In this document: positions 51,494 through 61,074 of the stretch, in pieces
Layout: every line of letters starts with the position of its first letter
Position numbering within the stretch: the stretch's first letter is position 1
Assembly: GCF_000971055.1 (NCBI RefSeq)
Contig: NZ_LARW01000108.1
Location: 1 to 64,000 of the forward strand
Reading direction: 5' to 3'
Source of the DNA: Sphingomonas sp. SRS2
GTDB lineage: Bacteria; Pseudomonadota; Alphaproteobacteria; Sphingomonadales; Sphingomonadaceae
Length of the DNA: 64,000 bases
Notes under the pieces: model-generated
Seen by the model: only the letters and a program-made list of their open reading frames with translations
What the model was told of the DNA's origin: nothing
Databases searched by the model: none
Made by a program: the position numbers and the translations under genes

Positions 51494-52447
51494 TCAGGTG
51501 TCACGGGCAAAACGTTCGCGCGCCGTGATTGGCCGTAGGTTTGCTCGACCGCGGCCGCGATAGACGTTTTGCTCAAGCCAATCGACCTCACTCGGTAGGC
51601 CAACCTCTTCGGCCTCGCGCCACCAGAAGCGGCGCCGCGCGTCCCAGCGATATCCGGCGCCCTTGAGCAGATCCTTGGCGTCGAAGGGTGCACCGACGGC
51701 CTCTATGCGGATGCTCGCCGCCTCGGCCCGCTCGAGCAGGTGCGACAGGATCGTGCGATCGCTGGCCACTTTCAGGCCCAGCAGAGCGGTTAGTGCGGCG
51801 ACGTCATTGCCAGCTCGATGGCCCTGGAAGAACCAACCTCCCTGCAGCAGCAGGTGGCCGAGGGATCGGCCATCGAATCCGAGCGCGAGCCAATCGAGCT
51901 GCGAAAGGCTGCAGGCCCAAGGGAGTCGCCGCAGCGGCGGAAACCGAAGATCGAGAAAGGGCCGGTCAAAGGCTGCATTATGCGCGATCACGAAATCAGC
52001 CTCGCCGATTAGTTTGACGATCGCCGCATCGTCGAAGCGCTGTCCAGCGAGGTCTGCGTCGGTCAGACCGGTGAGCGCCGTCAGTCGTTCGGGCATGGCC
52101 CGACCGGGATCCTCTAGCCAGGACCGAACGCGTTCGATCGCGACGATCTGTCCGGCCCGGTCGAACGTAAAGCGCTGGATGGCAACTTCGACGGTCCGGT
52201 CGACGTCGGGGTCGAGGCCAGTAGTCTCCGTGTCGACGACAGCTGCGATCCGTTGCCCAGGCGCGGGGATGGGCAGCTCTGCGTCGCCGATGTCAACGTT
52301 AAGCGCGCGCAGCACGCGATAGCCTGGCATAGCTTCGAGGCGCCGCGCGAGCTCGTCGCTCTCCATGTGGAGCGCGGGCGCCCTTGCTGCCGGATCAGCA
52401 CCCGCCCTGCCGGCGAGCCGGTTAAGAAGATGCTGCACAATGCTCAT
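51494..52447 (-). CDS. DEDDh-type 3'-5' exonuclease (DnaQ fold)
   Basis: The 317-residue protein has all DnaQ/DEDDh motifs: Exo I V-V-D-T-E-T-T-G (acidic residues 72 and 74), Exo II A-H-N-A-A-F-D, and Exo III H-R-A-G-N-D. About 75 residues after the exonuclease core form a small extra domain with K-G-A-G-Y-R-W-D-A-R-R-R-F-W-W, a segment also seen attached to other exonucleases. It is the last gene of the operon and overlaps the nitrilase gene by four bases (ATGA). It could trim RT products or degrade invading DNA. Confidence 0.88.
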   Translation of the reverse strand: MSIVQHLLNRLAGRAGADPAARAPALHMESDELARRLEAMPGYRVLRALNVDIGDAELPIPAPGQRIAAVVDTETTGLDPDVDRTVEVAIQRFTFDRAGQIVAIERVRSWLEDPGRAMPERLTALTGLTDADLAGQRFDDAAIVKLIGEADFVIAHNAAFDRPFLDLRFPPLRRLPWACSLSQLDWLALGFDGRSLGHLLLQGGWFFQGHRAGNDVAALTALLGLKVASDRTILSHLLERAEAASIRIEAVGAPFDAKDLLKGAGYRWDARRRFWWREAEEVGLPSEVDWLEQNVYRGRGRANLRPITARERFARDT

Positions 52448-53355
52448 CCGTCGCTCTTTTCCGCTTTCGAAATAGGGACAACTGGCAATCGATAACCTGG
52501 CGGCAGACTCTTGAAAGCCTTCTCACCGTCGCTCATCGGATCGCTGTGGCTCTGATGCAGATCGAGCGGTGCCACTGGTAGTTCGATGATCTGGCCCGTC
52601 GCGAGCCCCGCGCCGGCATGCTGATAGATCGTGCGTCGCTCGGGCTGGCGATAGGGCGATACCGCCAGCGAGCCTCCAAAATGCCCGCAATTGCAGATGA
52701 CGACATTGCAGAAGACCATCCGCGCCACGGCCTCCGCCACATGCCGAAACGAAGTTGCATCCTTGTTGAGTGCGAGAATAAAAAGATGTTGAACCCGGCC
52801 TCGATACATGGCGATCCGTTCCAGATCGAGGAAGTCGTAGCACACCATGACGCCAAAGGTCCCAATGGCGCCACCGTCGAGAAGCCAAACCGAGGGATCT
52901 CGCTTGAACGTGTAAGCTGCGGCAATAAGCTTCTTGTCCTCGTCCGGCGCAGCGTAGGTCTTGCCGATCCGGCGCGTCATGGTTTTCGAACCCATCGCTT
53001 TGCCGCGCCATCGTTGTGGCACGATCAGGAGAGCATCATTATGCACCTCTCCAGGGGCATCACCGGCGCGATAATCGAGCCCTGCAATCACGACCGACTG
53101 CATTTTTGTCGCCATTGCCCGCAATTTGCCTTCGAAGCCGGTCGGCACTGCAAGCTCAGGCAGCACGATGATGTCGGGTGGCGGGCTTTCCTGGTGGAAC
53201 GCGGCAAAATAGCCCCTGATCTCGGTAATCGCTCGCTCCTCCTCACAAGGCGACATTTTTGGACCGTTTACCCAGGCCGCAATCGGGTCAAGGGAGGTTT
53301 GGATAATGCCGAGCTTCAGCGTTTCGGTGAGATGGGAGCTGTGGGGCTCGCTCAT
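52444..53355 (-). CDS. Nitrilase/carbon-nitrogen hydrolase-family protein beside the RT
   Basis: This 303-residue protein of the nitrilase superfamily has the catalytic Glu in V-L-P-E-L-A (residue 67), a Lys candidate at 124 or 132 in the following R-R-I-G-K-T-Y stretch, and the Cys in V-M-V-C-Y-D-F (residue 172). The family hydrolyses nitriles, amides or ureides; in DRT1-type defence RTs a nitrilase domain is fused to the reverse transcriptase and its substrate is unknown. Here it is a separate gene overlapping the RT gene by four bases, so equal expression is expected. Confidence 0.85.
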   Translation of the reverse strand: MSEPHSSHLTETLKLGIIQTSLDPIAAWVNGPKMSPCEEERAITEIRGYFAAFHQESPPPDIIVLPELAVPTGFEGKLRAMATKMQSVVIAGLDYRAGDAPGEVHNDALLIVPQRWRGKAMGSKTMTRRIGKTYAAPDEDKKLIAAAYTFKRDPSVWLLDGGAIGTFGVMVCYDFLDLERIAMYRGRVQHLFILALNKDATSFRHVAEAVARMVFCNVVICNCGHFGGSLAVSPYRQPERRTIYQHAGAGLATGQIIELPVAPLDLHQSHSDPMSDGEKAFKSLPPGYRLPVVPISKAEKSDG

Positions 53356-56300
53356 TGCGGTTGATCCCCCTCGGCGGCGTCGCCGTCGGCAAACGCGCCA
53401 ATCTGCTGCAGACGAACTGGGATCAGCTGCCGCGGCTCATGCTCTAGCACGGTCATCTGGCTGCGTTCGAGCTCGCCCTGTGCCTTGACAAGGAGATAAC
53501 GTAGCGCGTCGGGCGATCGGATCGGTCGATCAAACTCGCTGTCATCGGCGGCACGGCGGAGGAGGTTGCCGAACAGGGACGGGAAAAGTGGCAGGAAGGA
53601 CGTCTCAACGCTTCTTGGCATCAGACAGGACTGCAGGATCGCAAGCGTGAACGAAGAAATCGGCAGGCGTTCAAGGTCCCACGTAACCGTGTCGACAAGA
53701 CTGCGTTCCTGTCCGCGGATATTCCAGGCCGCTGGTAGCGCGAAGCTCAGCCGCAAGATGCCCCAGAGGAGCTGACCGAAAGGACGCAGTCGCCGCTCCC
53801 AGCGACGCTCGGTCCGCTGGACTAGCTCGCTGTAGCGGAAATCGTCGATGCCCGGCTTAATCATCGTTGCGCTCTCTTCGCGCGCCAAGCGGCACCAGCC
53901 CTCCCAGGTGATCCGGTCGTTGATGCGCCTGTCCGGTTCCACGTTGCGCCAGGTCATTGGGATGCGAACATTCTCTGGGTGAAGACGATCGAGGAAATCC
54001 GCATCTGGGCCACCGAATTTGAAGAGCGGCTCAAGGATTTGACGGGTGATCTCGAGCGCGGTCCATTCAGAACGGCGCGGATCGCTTGGCGAGCGTGTCC
54101 GTGCATACGCAACCCAGTCGCGGAGGGACATCGTGTCAGGTGCTAGAGCGATCCTCGATGCTACCGCCGCAACGACCGAACTATCGGCCGATAGCACGGC
54201 GAATTGGTCAGGCGCCGCTCGCGCCGCATCGAGCAACCAGCCTGCGTCATCGGCCGCAAGCAGGGTCGGCTCAAGCCGTAGCCGCGTCCATGCCTCGTTC
54301 GGGAGTTCGGCGGGATAACGGCGCAGGTTGATCCAGTCATATGAATCAGCAGTATCGTGTTCCGTGACCATGTCGGGCCAAAATGCCGGCGGGTCGTAGC
54401 GATGGGTGCCGGTTGTCGCGAAGAACCAGTGCGACCAGATGCCGACTGAGACCTGCGTCGCGGTGCGCAAGTTGGCCAGCGTTGGAACGGCCTCCAGCGT
54501 TTCGGCTGTCCGTTGTCGCATGCTGGTTGCGAGCGCAGGGTCTGTTCGCCCGACCTCCAGGGCGCCGAGCAGCATTGAGGCAACGAAAGCGCTCTTCGCA
54601 TCGAGCTGAAACCGTTGGAGCGGCTCTGCACGTGACAATGGCACGAATGCGTCGATATCTGCCCGCAAGGTGTGATTGATAAACGATCGCGCGGCCTCCC
54701 TCTCGCGATGGAGCAAATCGACGCGATTCACTGCGGCGCAGGCGGTCAGAAGGTGGCGGGCAAGGTGCTGCACGCCAAGTGCGCCAAGGTAGCATTTGAG
54801 CAGACGCGTCTCGCCCTCACCATGGAGGCGCATCCATTCGCCCAGACGTGAGAAACCGTCATGACCCGTGGCGCGGCAATAGTCGATCATTCGGATAAAC
54901 AGTCGCGCCTTGTCCGGATGCGCGTGAAAAGCCTCGAACAGCAGCCCGAAATGGCGCTTGAGCAAGGCCTCCCAAATGCTTTGCTCGTCGCGCTTGCGAA
55001 GTTCAATTTTCTCATAAAGCCGTTGGATTTCGGCTTCGGCGCTTTCGTCGAGAGATTTGCCCGCAGTCTCGATCTTACGCTTCTTCTCCAGGGTCAAGGC
55101 CAGATGGCGATGCGCCTCGAGCAGCTCATCGTTGGGACGAAATAGTGCTGGCGTAAGCGTCGCGATGCGTGCCGCCGCGAAGGCCATTCGTGTGTCTCCC
55201 CGGATCTCCTGCTCGGGAATGTTCGCGAGCAGAAGCCATTCGAGCTGTTCCAGTCGCTGCCCGCGCCCGGCGTCGGTCAATAGGTCGAAATCGGTTGCCG
55301 CCAGCATCGACACCTGGGCGAGTGTCCGCGTCATCAGCTCGGTCGGTTTGCGGCCGTTTACCTCAGCCGCCCTCGCGACTTTCTCGATCAACTCGTCGTG
55401 GGTCTCGCTTGCCTCACCGGATCCCTCGCATAGTTCGGGATGGAGTATGGATTTCAGTTCGGACGGCACATATTTGTCGGGTTCGATCCGGGCACCGATG
55501 TTGAACGCCTCAAGCAGCCGTGCATATTCTTCGATCCACGCGACTAGCGCCTTGAAATCATAGGCGAGGACTTCATGATCATCGACGAAGCGAAAATGAG
55601 CGATGGTGCGCCTTTCCCGCAATATCTCGTCGACCTTGAGATCGAGCGGCAGCATCGCGACATTGGCGAGGAAGCCGCCGGCGAAGAGGCCAGTGGGAAT
55701 GCCCTCAAACAATCCCGGCGGCACCTGCGGCTCGACTGTTGTTTTCATCTCGTCGGTTAACCCGCTGTCATCGACCTCGAACCGCAGCATGTCGTTGAGC
55801 AGGGTCGCAAGCGGGGCCTCATCCCGGAAGCCGTCGATATACTCCTCGAACCCGCGTACGATTGCTTCCAAACGGATGGTTGGATAGAATTTCATCAGGT
55901 CGAATGACGCCGCATAGAGTTTTTCACCCTGCGACGGCGGCCGGATCCAGAATGGTAATTCTAGATAGGCGAGCCCTTCGGTTTGGTCGAGCGCGCGACG
56001 CTCGCCCTGGTCGAGTTCGTCCTCATCGATCAGCTCGCTCACCATCCGGCGGGCGGTTAGCGAGATATGGCGGCGATAAAGTGGCCAGCTATGCTTGAAA
56101 TGGCGGTAGAGATGGCCGGCCGAATGGCGATAAGGGCCGATGTTCAGCTGTGATCCCTTGCCCTCAGGCGATTCCTCCTCATACCAAGCGGCCCGATACA
56201 GGCGGTTACCATAACTCCAGGCCGGCATCTTTCGGTCGAGTTCGGGTCCAAGCACGGTGGCCATCGCTGTCCATGCGACTTGGTCCCGCACCGCGATCTC

Positions 56301-56555
56301 GAAATATTGCCTGAGCCTGGGCTTGCCCTCTTTGTCGGGCTTCTTCGTTTGCGGCACGAGCCGGATCGGCCGGGCGACCCAGTGCCCAGCGGCGAAGTCA
56401 GCACGTATACCCTCAAGTTCCGCTTCGAGATTAAGCTCGAAGGCTGCGAGAGCCGCCTGATCATACAGGCTGTCGGCCGACCGATAGCAGCGCCGGACCT
56501 TACGCCACGCCCACAGCAGCGTCTCGGGCAACAGCAGGATGTCATGCAGGCTCAT
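53352..56555 (-). CDS. Reverse transcriptase of the unknown-group / DRT (defence-associated) type
   Basis: This is a 1067-residue protein. The RT core occupies about residues 55-400: finger motif P-K-x-x-R-x-Y-style sequence near 75-90 with R-D-Q-V, motif A S-F-D-L-M-K-F-Y-P (Asp219), motif B P-T-G-L-F-A-G-G-F-L-A-N, and motif C F-V-D-D (Asp325, Asp326). The remaining 650 residues are mainly helical and match no domain I know. No maturase, endonuclease or group-II intron features are present. Together with the adjacent nitrilase gene this is closest to class-1 UG RTs such as DRT1. Catalytic residues are intact. Confidence 0.85.
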   Translation of the reverse strand: MSLHDILLLPETLLWAWRKVRRCYRSADSLYDQAALAAFELNLEAELEGIRADFAAGHWVARPIRLVPQTKKPDKEGKPRLRQYFEIAVRDQVAWTAMATVLGPELDRKMPAWSYGNRLYRAAWYEEESPEGKGSQLNIGPYRHSAGHLYRHFKHSWPLYRRHISLTARRMVSELIDEDELDQGERRALDQTEGLAYLELPFWIRPPSQGEKLYAASFDLMKFYPTIRLEAIVRGFEEYIDGFRDEAPLATLLNDMLRFEVDDSGLTDEMKTTVEPQVPPGLFEGIPTGLFAGGFLANVAMLPLDLKVDEILRERRTIAHFRFVDDHEVLAYDFKALVAWIEEYARLLEAFNIGARIEPDKYVPSELKSILHPELCEGSGEASETHDELIEKVARAAEVNGRKPTELMTRTLAQVSMLAATDFDLLTDAGRGQRLEQLEWLLLANIPEQEIRGDTRMAFAAARIATLTPALFRPNDELLEAHRHLALTLEKKRKIETAGKSLDESAEAEIQRLYEKIELRKRDEQSIWEALLKRHFGLLFEAFHAHPDKARLFIRMIDYCRATGHDGFSRLGEWMRLHGEGETRLLKCYLGALGVQHLARHLLTACAAVNRVDLLHREREAARSFINHTLRADIDAFVPLSRAEPLQRFQLDAKSAFVASMLLGALEVGRTDPALATSMRQRTAETLEAVPTLANLRTATQVSVGIWSHWFFATTGTHRYDPPAFWPDMVTEHDTADSYDWINLRRYPAELPNEAWTRLRLEPTLLAADDAGWLLDAARAAPDQFAVLSADSSVVAAVASRIALAPDTMSLRDWVAYARTRSPSDPRRSEWTALEITRQILEPLFKFGGPDADFLDRLHPENVRIPMTWRNVEPDRRINDRITWEGWCRLAREESATMIKPGIDDFRYSELVQRTERRWERRLRPFGQLLWGILRLSFALPAAWNIRGQERSLVDTVTWDLERLPISSFTLAILQSCLMPRSVETSFLPLFPSLFGNLLRRAADDSEFDRPIRSPDALRYLLVKAQGELERSQMTVLEHEPRQLIPVRLQQIGAFADGDAAEGDQPQ

Positions 56556-57592
56556 CGGTCGATCCCCTCCCGTGCCCGCAAAAAGTCGTTTAAGTCATTG
56601 ATGCCCTCCGGCATCGACGTAGTCGACGCCGTGATCCCATGATCGCCCAGCAGCCGCACCAATCGTTGGGCGAAGCCCGCGCCCGCCGCGTCGGCGTCGC
56701 CGAGTACCGCGACATTGCGACCGCGCAGGCGGGCAATCGTAGGTGCATCGATCCGGGCGCTGGCCCCGACGAAACCGATCGCCGGGATGCCAAGTTGATG
56801 CGCGGAGAGAACGTCGGTCACACCCTCGCAGATTGTAATTGTCGGGGCAGAACCCGCCAGTGCTTCGAGATTGAAAGGCGGCGGTGGCAGGTGCGCTGGG
56901 CAGAGCCATCGGCTGTCGCGCTCGCCGTCGGGGCGCCGCGCCTGTAGGAATACAATCTCGCCGTCGATGACGAAAGGGAAGAGCAGGTAGCCCGAGCGAA
57001 AGGCCAGATAGGGACCGTAGCGACCCTTGATCATAACCCCGCAGCGTTCGAGACGCGTTTCCCCGAAGCGTTCGCGCGCCGCACGAAGCAACGCCTTGCC
57101 CTCGCCAAGCTGGCCAACGCCGAAATGTGCGAGCGTCGCGGGCACGAAACCGCGCGAGTCGAGGTAAGCCCGTCCGGACGGTGCGAGCGGCGATTGCGCG
57201 AGAATCCAAGTGAAGATCTCGCTATCGGAGCCGACCTCCCCGGTGGAGCCGGCAGGGGCAGTGACCGAGGGAAGAGGATCACGCACCGTCCGCACGCCGC
57301 GACGAGGCGATTTTCCAGACCGCGTGTCATCGATTCCGAAGCGACCGCCGAGCCATCGGCAAGCGCCGAGAAAGTCGGTGCCTTCCATGATCCGTACAAG
57401 ATCAATCGCGTCGCCGCCGCGATTGCACGCGAAGCAATTGAAACGGTTGGTCCGCGACCGAACCGAAAAGGACGGGTGCTCATCGTCATGACCGGGCAAG
57501 CGGCATCGCGCCATGCCACGAGACAGCTGAAAGCCGAGCGCAGTCGCTACCGAAGCGATCGGGATCGCCCTGAGCTTCTCAGCGTCAAACAT
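56552..57592 (-). CDS. DnaG-like primase with CHC2 zinc finger and Toprim domain
   Basis: This is a 346-residue protein. The N-terminal CHC2-type zinc finger has Cys30, His35, Cys53 and Cys56 (C-R-L-P-G-H and F-N-C-F-A-C). The C-terminal Toprim domain has C-E-G-V-T-D-V-L and L-G-D-A-D-A-A-G, so the metal-binding acidic residues are intact. The middle is shorter than in cellular DnaG. ATG 57592 is chosen from homology-like start context; a TTG at 57703 would add 37 residues and give the 4-bp overlap (TTGA) with the helicase gene seen elsewhere in the operon. It could make primers for the RT or for repair synthesis. Confidence 0.82.
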   Translation of the reverse strand: MFDAEKLRAIPIASVATALGFQLSRGMARCRLPGHDDEHPSFSVRSRTNRFNCFACNRGGDAIDLVRIMEGTDFLGACRWLGGRFGIDDTRSGKSPRRGVRTVRDPLPSVTAPAGSTGEVGSDSEIFTWILAQSPLAPSGRAYLDSRGFVPATLAHFGVGQLGEGKALLRAARERFGETRLERCGVMIKGRYGPYLAFRSGYLLFPFVIDGEIVFLQARRPDGERDSRWLCPAHLPPPPFNLEALAGSAPTITICEGVTDVLSAHQLGIPAIGFVGASARIDAPTIARLRGRNVAVLGDADAAGAGFAQRLVRLLGDHGITASTTSMPEGINDLNDFLRAREGIDR

Positions 57593-57699
57593 CTTTCCGC
57601 CAGCGCGACGGTCCGTCGGCCGGCGCCCCCCTCCTTGCAGCGCCATCCGTGTTCTATGCCCGATGGCCGCGCATACGCCAAGGCGACGCTGTGCATTAC

Positions 57700-60600
57700 T
57701 CAAGGAACGCTAAACAGTTTCCCGCTTGTAACAAATACGACCATTCCTTTTGGAATACCAGTCACCTCGAGGTAGCGCAGAACCTGGGAACGGTAGTGAT
57801 CGAGAGCCTCCCCGCTAGGGTTCACGTCGCTCTTCCAATCGATCACCAGTTCGGGCTTGCCATCCTCACCGATGCAGAGCGCATCAACGATCCCGAAGGT
57901 GGCAAGTTCGCAGCAATCATCCTCGATCGAGCCGTAGACCGGCAGCTCGGGCACAAGCCTGGGCCGAATTGCCGCGATCTCGGGCAGTGCCAGCGTCCTC
58001 CCCACAGTTACCGCTATCTCGTCCGCCGATAGTCCAAGCGCGGGATCGAGTCCGGGTTCGCGGCCGAGATCCCGGATCAAACCAGCGGCCCGTGCGACGA
58101 GTGCCCCGGCATCGTCCGCGGTCTCGCCAGTCAGCACTTCCTCGATCAGCTTGTGGATGACGAGACCCCGCTCCCGGCCGCCCTGGACGGCGATGGCATC
58201 GATTGCGGGGGAATCGTCATCGGCCCCAAGTACGATCTGCGGGACGGATACGACATCCAGTGGACCCGCAGGATCCTCATCCCGACTCGGTGCAATCCAG
58301 CGCAGCTTGTGGCTAGCCGCGACTACCGCCACCGCCTCGGCCACAAACACCTCTCGCGTCTGTCCATTCTCCGGATCTCCGTCGATCGTCTCGAACCCAG
58401 GTGGATGCTGATCGATCTGGATGAGCGGCAGTCCATCAAGATCGAAGTCCATCAAAGCGTTCCAGCTGCTTTTCGCTGGAGCCACATCGAGCTTCGGCAG
58501 CACGAGCAGCTCGCGGGCCCGGGTTGCCGCGACATACCAAAGCCGCAGCCGCTCGCGCTCGCGCTCCGCGACCTCGGCTGCTTTTGCTTCCTCGTAACCC
58601 GCAGGCTCAACCCCGAAGATTGGCAGGAAGATGCGCCTCGTTTCGCTGTCGATGATCGGATCGCGCACGTCGTTGCCTGACGTCATCGTGTTGATCGGCA
58701 CGACGATCGGCCATTCGAGGCCCTTGGAGGCGTGCATCGTGACCAGCGATACCGCTTCCTCCTGAGCGTCAGGACGCCCCTCGGCCGACCGGACCTTGCC
58801 CTCCCATGCCGCCGTCATCACGTCCGCGAACGCCCTCAATCCTCGTACGCCATAAGGCTGCGCCAGGCTCAAGAAGAGATCGACATTGGCCAGCGGCCGC
58901 TCTGCCTGCCCGCCATGGCGCTGGAGCAGGATGGCGCGCACGCGCAGCACGTCAACCGCCTCGGCCAGCAATTGGTGCGGCGTGGTTCCGTTGATCCCCC
59001 GACGGAGTGCCTGAAGCTTCTCGACGATGTCGCGGGCGTGGCGGTTTTCGATCGCATCTGGGTCGAGGTGGATATTGAGCTTTGGGCGTGCTGCGGGACG
59101 CTCCGGATCACGGGGCTGGTTCCAGACGAGATCGAGCAGTTGCTCCTCGGTCAAGCCAACCAGCGGCCCGCGCAGGAGTGCGATCAGTGCGAGGCTGTCG
59201 CGGCTATCGGCCAGCACTCGCGTGATCGCGACGAGATCCTGCACCTCCTGGCGGCGGTAGAAGCCTTTGCCGGCTTGGGTCGCCACAGGCACGCCGCGCT
59301 TCTCGAGCGCCTCTTCGTAACGCCACAGTTCGGTCCCGCCGGGCGCCAGCAACGCGATGTCGCCAGGTCGGCAGGGCCGTCGCTCGTCGGTCTTGCGGTC
59401 GACGATGATCTGGCTGCCGATCAGCCGGCTGCACATTTCCGCGACGGCCTCTGCTTCGCAGTCGCGCTGCGCGGCCGCTTTGGCCTTGCCGTCCTCGCCC
59501 GCGCATTGAACCGGGAGCGCTGCGACGCACAACCCCTCGCCGTGATCAGGGTGAAAGCTGTCGAGTGCGGTGAATCCCGGCTGCCCTTTCTCGACCGTCA
59601 TGTGCGGCGCGAAGCGTTCGTTCACATATGCGAGGATCGCCGCGCACGAGCGGAAGTTAGTTGAGATTGACAGCAGGTCTTGGGGATTGAGTGCCCGGAT
59701 CGCCTCGCGCGCCCGGATATAAGCGGCGACGTCGGCCCCGCGAAAGCGGTAGATCGCCTGCTTGGGATCGCCGACGAGGAACAGCGCACCCGGCCTAATC
59801 CGGTAGGCCGCCCAATCCTGCGGATCGGCACCGGCGATCGGGTCGCCGCACAACCGCCAGAATATTTCCGTCTGAAGGGGATCTGTGTCCTGGAACTCGT
59901 CTACCAGCACATGGGTGTATCGTTTTGCCAATGCTTCGCGCACCACCGGATGATCGCGCAACAAGTCGCGCGCCGCGAAGATCAGGTCGTCGAAATCGAG
60001 CAGCGCCGCCGAACGCTTATAGTCGCGGAAGTTGTCGGCGATGGGTTGGATAGCCGCGATCAGGTCTGCCAGCACGCGTCCTGCCACGGCTTGTAGAAGC
60101 ACCGTCCAACCCCGACAGCAGGCGAGGTGGAGCACTTCGGCTTGGGCGTTGAGCAGCCCACCATCCGCCTTGGACAGGCCTGCCGTCTTCGCTGCCGCCT
60201 CCCATTTGCCCTTCTTTTTGTAGGCGCTGAACGCACCCTTAGCCGTGCAGAGTGACGGGTGCGGGGTCGAAGCAAGCAGGCGAACAAGCGCCGGGGGCGC
60301 CTCGTCCTCAACCGCGAATGCGATCGCCTCGCTCATCTCCACGAAGGCCGAGGCGCCCGCTGTACTCTCCGCCTCCTGAGCAGCCGTGCCGATGACGAAG
60401 GCGCGATAGGCTTCAGCCGCCGCGCCGAAGGTCGTCACCAACGGCGAGATCCCGCCCACATCAGGTGCCACCAGCACCCGATTGTCGCGCAGCGCTCCTG
60501 CCGCAGTTGCGATCAGTTCGCTCGCTTTCGTTGGGTTCAGGAACACGAGCTCGGCGACGAGACTCTCCTCGCCCGAGTTGAGCGTGACGCGAAGCCAGCG

Positions 60601-61074
60601 ATCGACGGCATCGCTGAACGTCAGGTCCGCTTGCGCGGGGTCCATTAGCGAAGCGCCGGGATCGATGTTCGCCTCGACCGGATAGGGCTTGATGAGCCGC
60701 TGGCAGAAGCCGTGGATCGTCGAGCAGGTAATCTCGTCGATCGCGGACGCGGCTTGGTCGAGGTTCGCCCGCTGCTCGGCCGAAAGACCGCTCGGCAGGG
60801 CGATACGCAGTTCCCGGGGCACTTGCCCGTCGAGTAATTCGTCGATGAAGTCGCGGACGCGGGCGAGCAGCTCGCTCGCGGCGAGCTCGGTGAATGTGAC
60901 GGCCGCAATCACTTTGGGCGCAGTGCCACCGGCGAGTAGCAACGCCAGCCGCCCAGCCATGACCGCGGTCTTTCCCGAGCCCGCCCCGGCCTCAACCAGG
61001 ACGGAGCGATCGTGCGCGGTCATCGCGGCCAGGCGCGCAGCTTCGTCGCGAAGTATCGGGATCGCGATGTTCAT
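57700..61074 (-). CDS. AddA-like UvrD-family helicase with C-terminal PD-(D/E)XK nuclease
   Basis: This 1124-residue SF1A helicase has Walker A G-A-G-S-G-K-T (residues 30-36), V-T-F-T-E-L-A-A, motif II D-E-F-Q-D-T-D (392-398), G-D-P-K-Q-A-I-Y-R-F-R-G, and motif V/VI T-M-H-A-S-K-G-L-E-W and V-A-A-T-R-A. The C-terminal nuclease has I-D-W-K (Asp1079, Lys1081) and the Q-V-L-R-Y motif, as in AddA/RecB. Combined with the next gene it forms an AddAB-like helicase-nuclease. Its ATG overlaps the AddB-like stop by one base (TAATG). Confidence 0.9.
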   Translation of the reverse strand: MNIAIPILRDEAARLAAMTAHDRSVLVEAGAGSGKTAVMAGRLALLLAGGTAPKVIAAVTFTELAASELLARVRDFIDELLDGQVPRELRIALPSGLSAEQRANLDQAASAIDEITCSTIHGFCQRLIKPYPVEANIDPGASLMDPAQADLTFSDAVDRWLRVTLNSGEESLVAELVFLNPTKASELIATAAGALRDNRVLVAPDVGGISPLVTTFGAAAEAYRAFVIGTAAQEAESTAGASAFVEMSEAIAFAVEDEAPPALVRLLASTPHPSLCTAKGAFSAYKKKGKWEAAAKTAGLSKADGGLLNAQAEVLHLACCRGWTVLLQAVAGRVLADLIAAIQPIADNFRDYKRSAALLDFDDLIFAARDLLRDHPVVREALAKRYTHVLVDEFQDTDPLQTEIFWRLCGDPIAGADPQDWAAYRIRPGALFLVGDPKQAIYRFRGADVAAYIRAREAIRALNPQDLLSISTNFRSCAAILAYVNERFAPHMTVEKGQPGFTALDSFHPDHGEGLCVAALPVQCAGEDGKAKAAAQRDCEAEAVAEMCSRLIGSQIIVDRKTDERRPCRPGDIALLAPGGTELWRYEEALEKRGVPVATQAGKGFYRRQEVQDLVAITRVLADSRDSLALIALLRGPLVGLTEEQLLDLVWNQPRDPERPAARPKLNIHLDPDAIENRHARDIVEKLQALRRGINGTTPHQLLAEAVDVLRVRAILLQRHGGQAERPLANVDLFLSLAQPYGVRGLRAFADVMTAAWEGKVRSAEGRPDAQEEAVSLVTMHASKGLEWPIVVPINTMTSGNDVRDPIIDSETRRIFLPIFGVEPAGYEEAKAAEVAERERERLRLWYVAATRARELLVLPKLDVAPAKSSWNALMDFDLDGLPLIQIDQHPPGFETIDGDPENGQTREVFVAEAVAVVAASHKLRWIAPSRDEDPAGPLDVVSVPQIVLGADDDSPAIDAIAVQGGRERGLVIHKLIEEVLTGETADDAGALVARAAGLIRDLGREPGLDPALGLSADEIAVTVGRTLALPEIAAIRPRLVPELPVYGSIEDDCCELATFGIVDALCIGEDGKPELVIDWKSDVNPSGEALDHYRSQVLRYLEVTGIPKGMVVFVTSGKLFSVP

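Noticed and set aside
51284-51538. 84-codon frame after the Tn3-family element
   Set aside because: It contains the translated GCCGGT tandem (Pro-Val repeats) and overlaps the exonuclease gene end; no coding evidence.
53352-56555. Retron or group II intron RT
   Set aside because: No maturase or endonuclease domain, no intron-like RNA flanks, no msr-msd-like repeat next to the gene, and the gene is embedded in an overlapping operon with a nitrilase gene.
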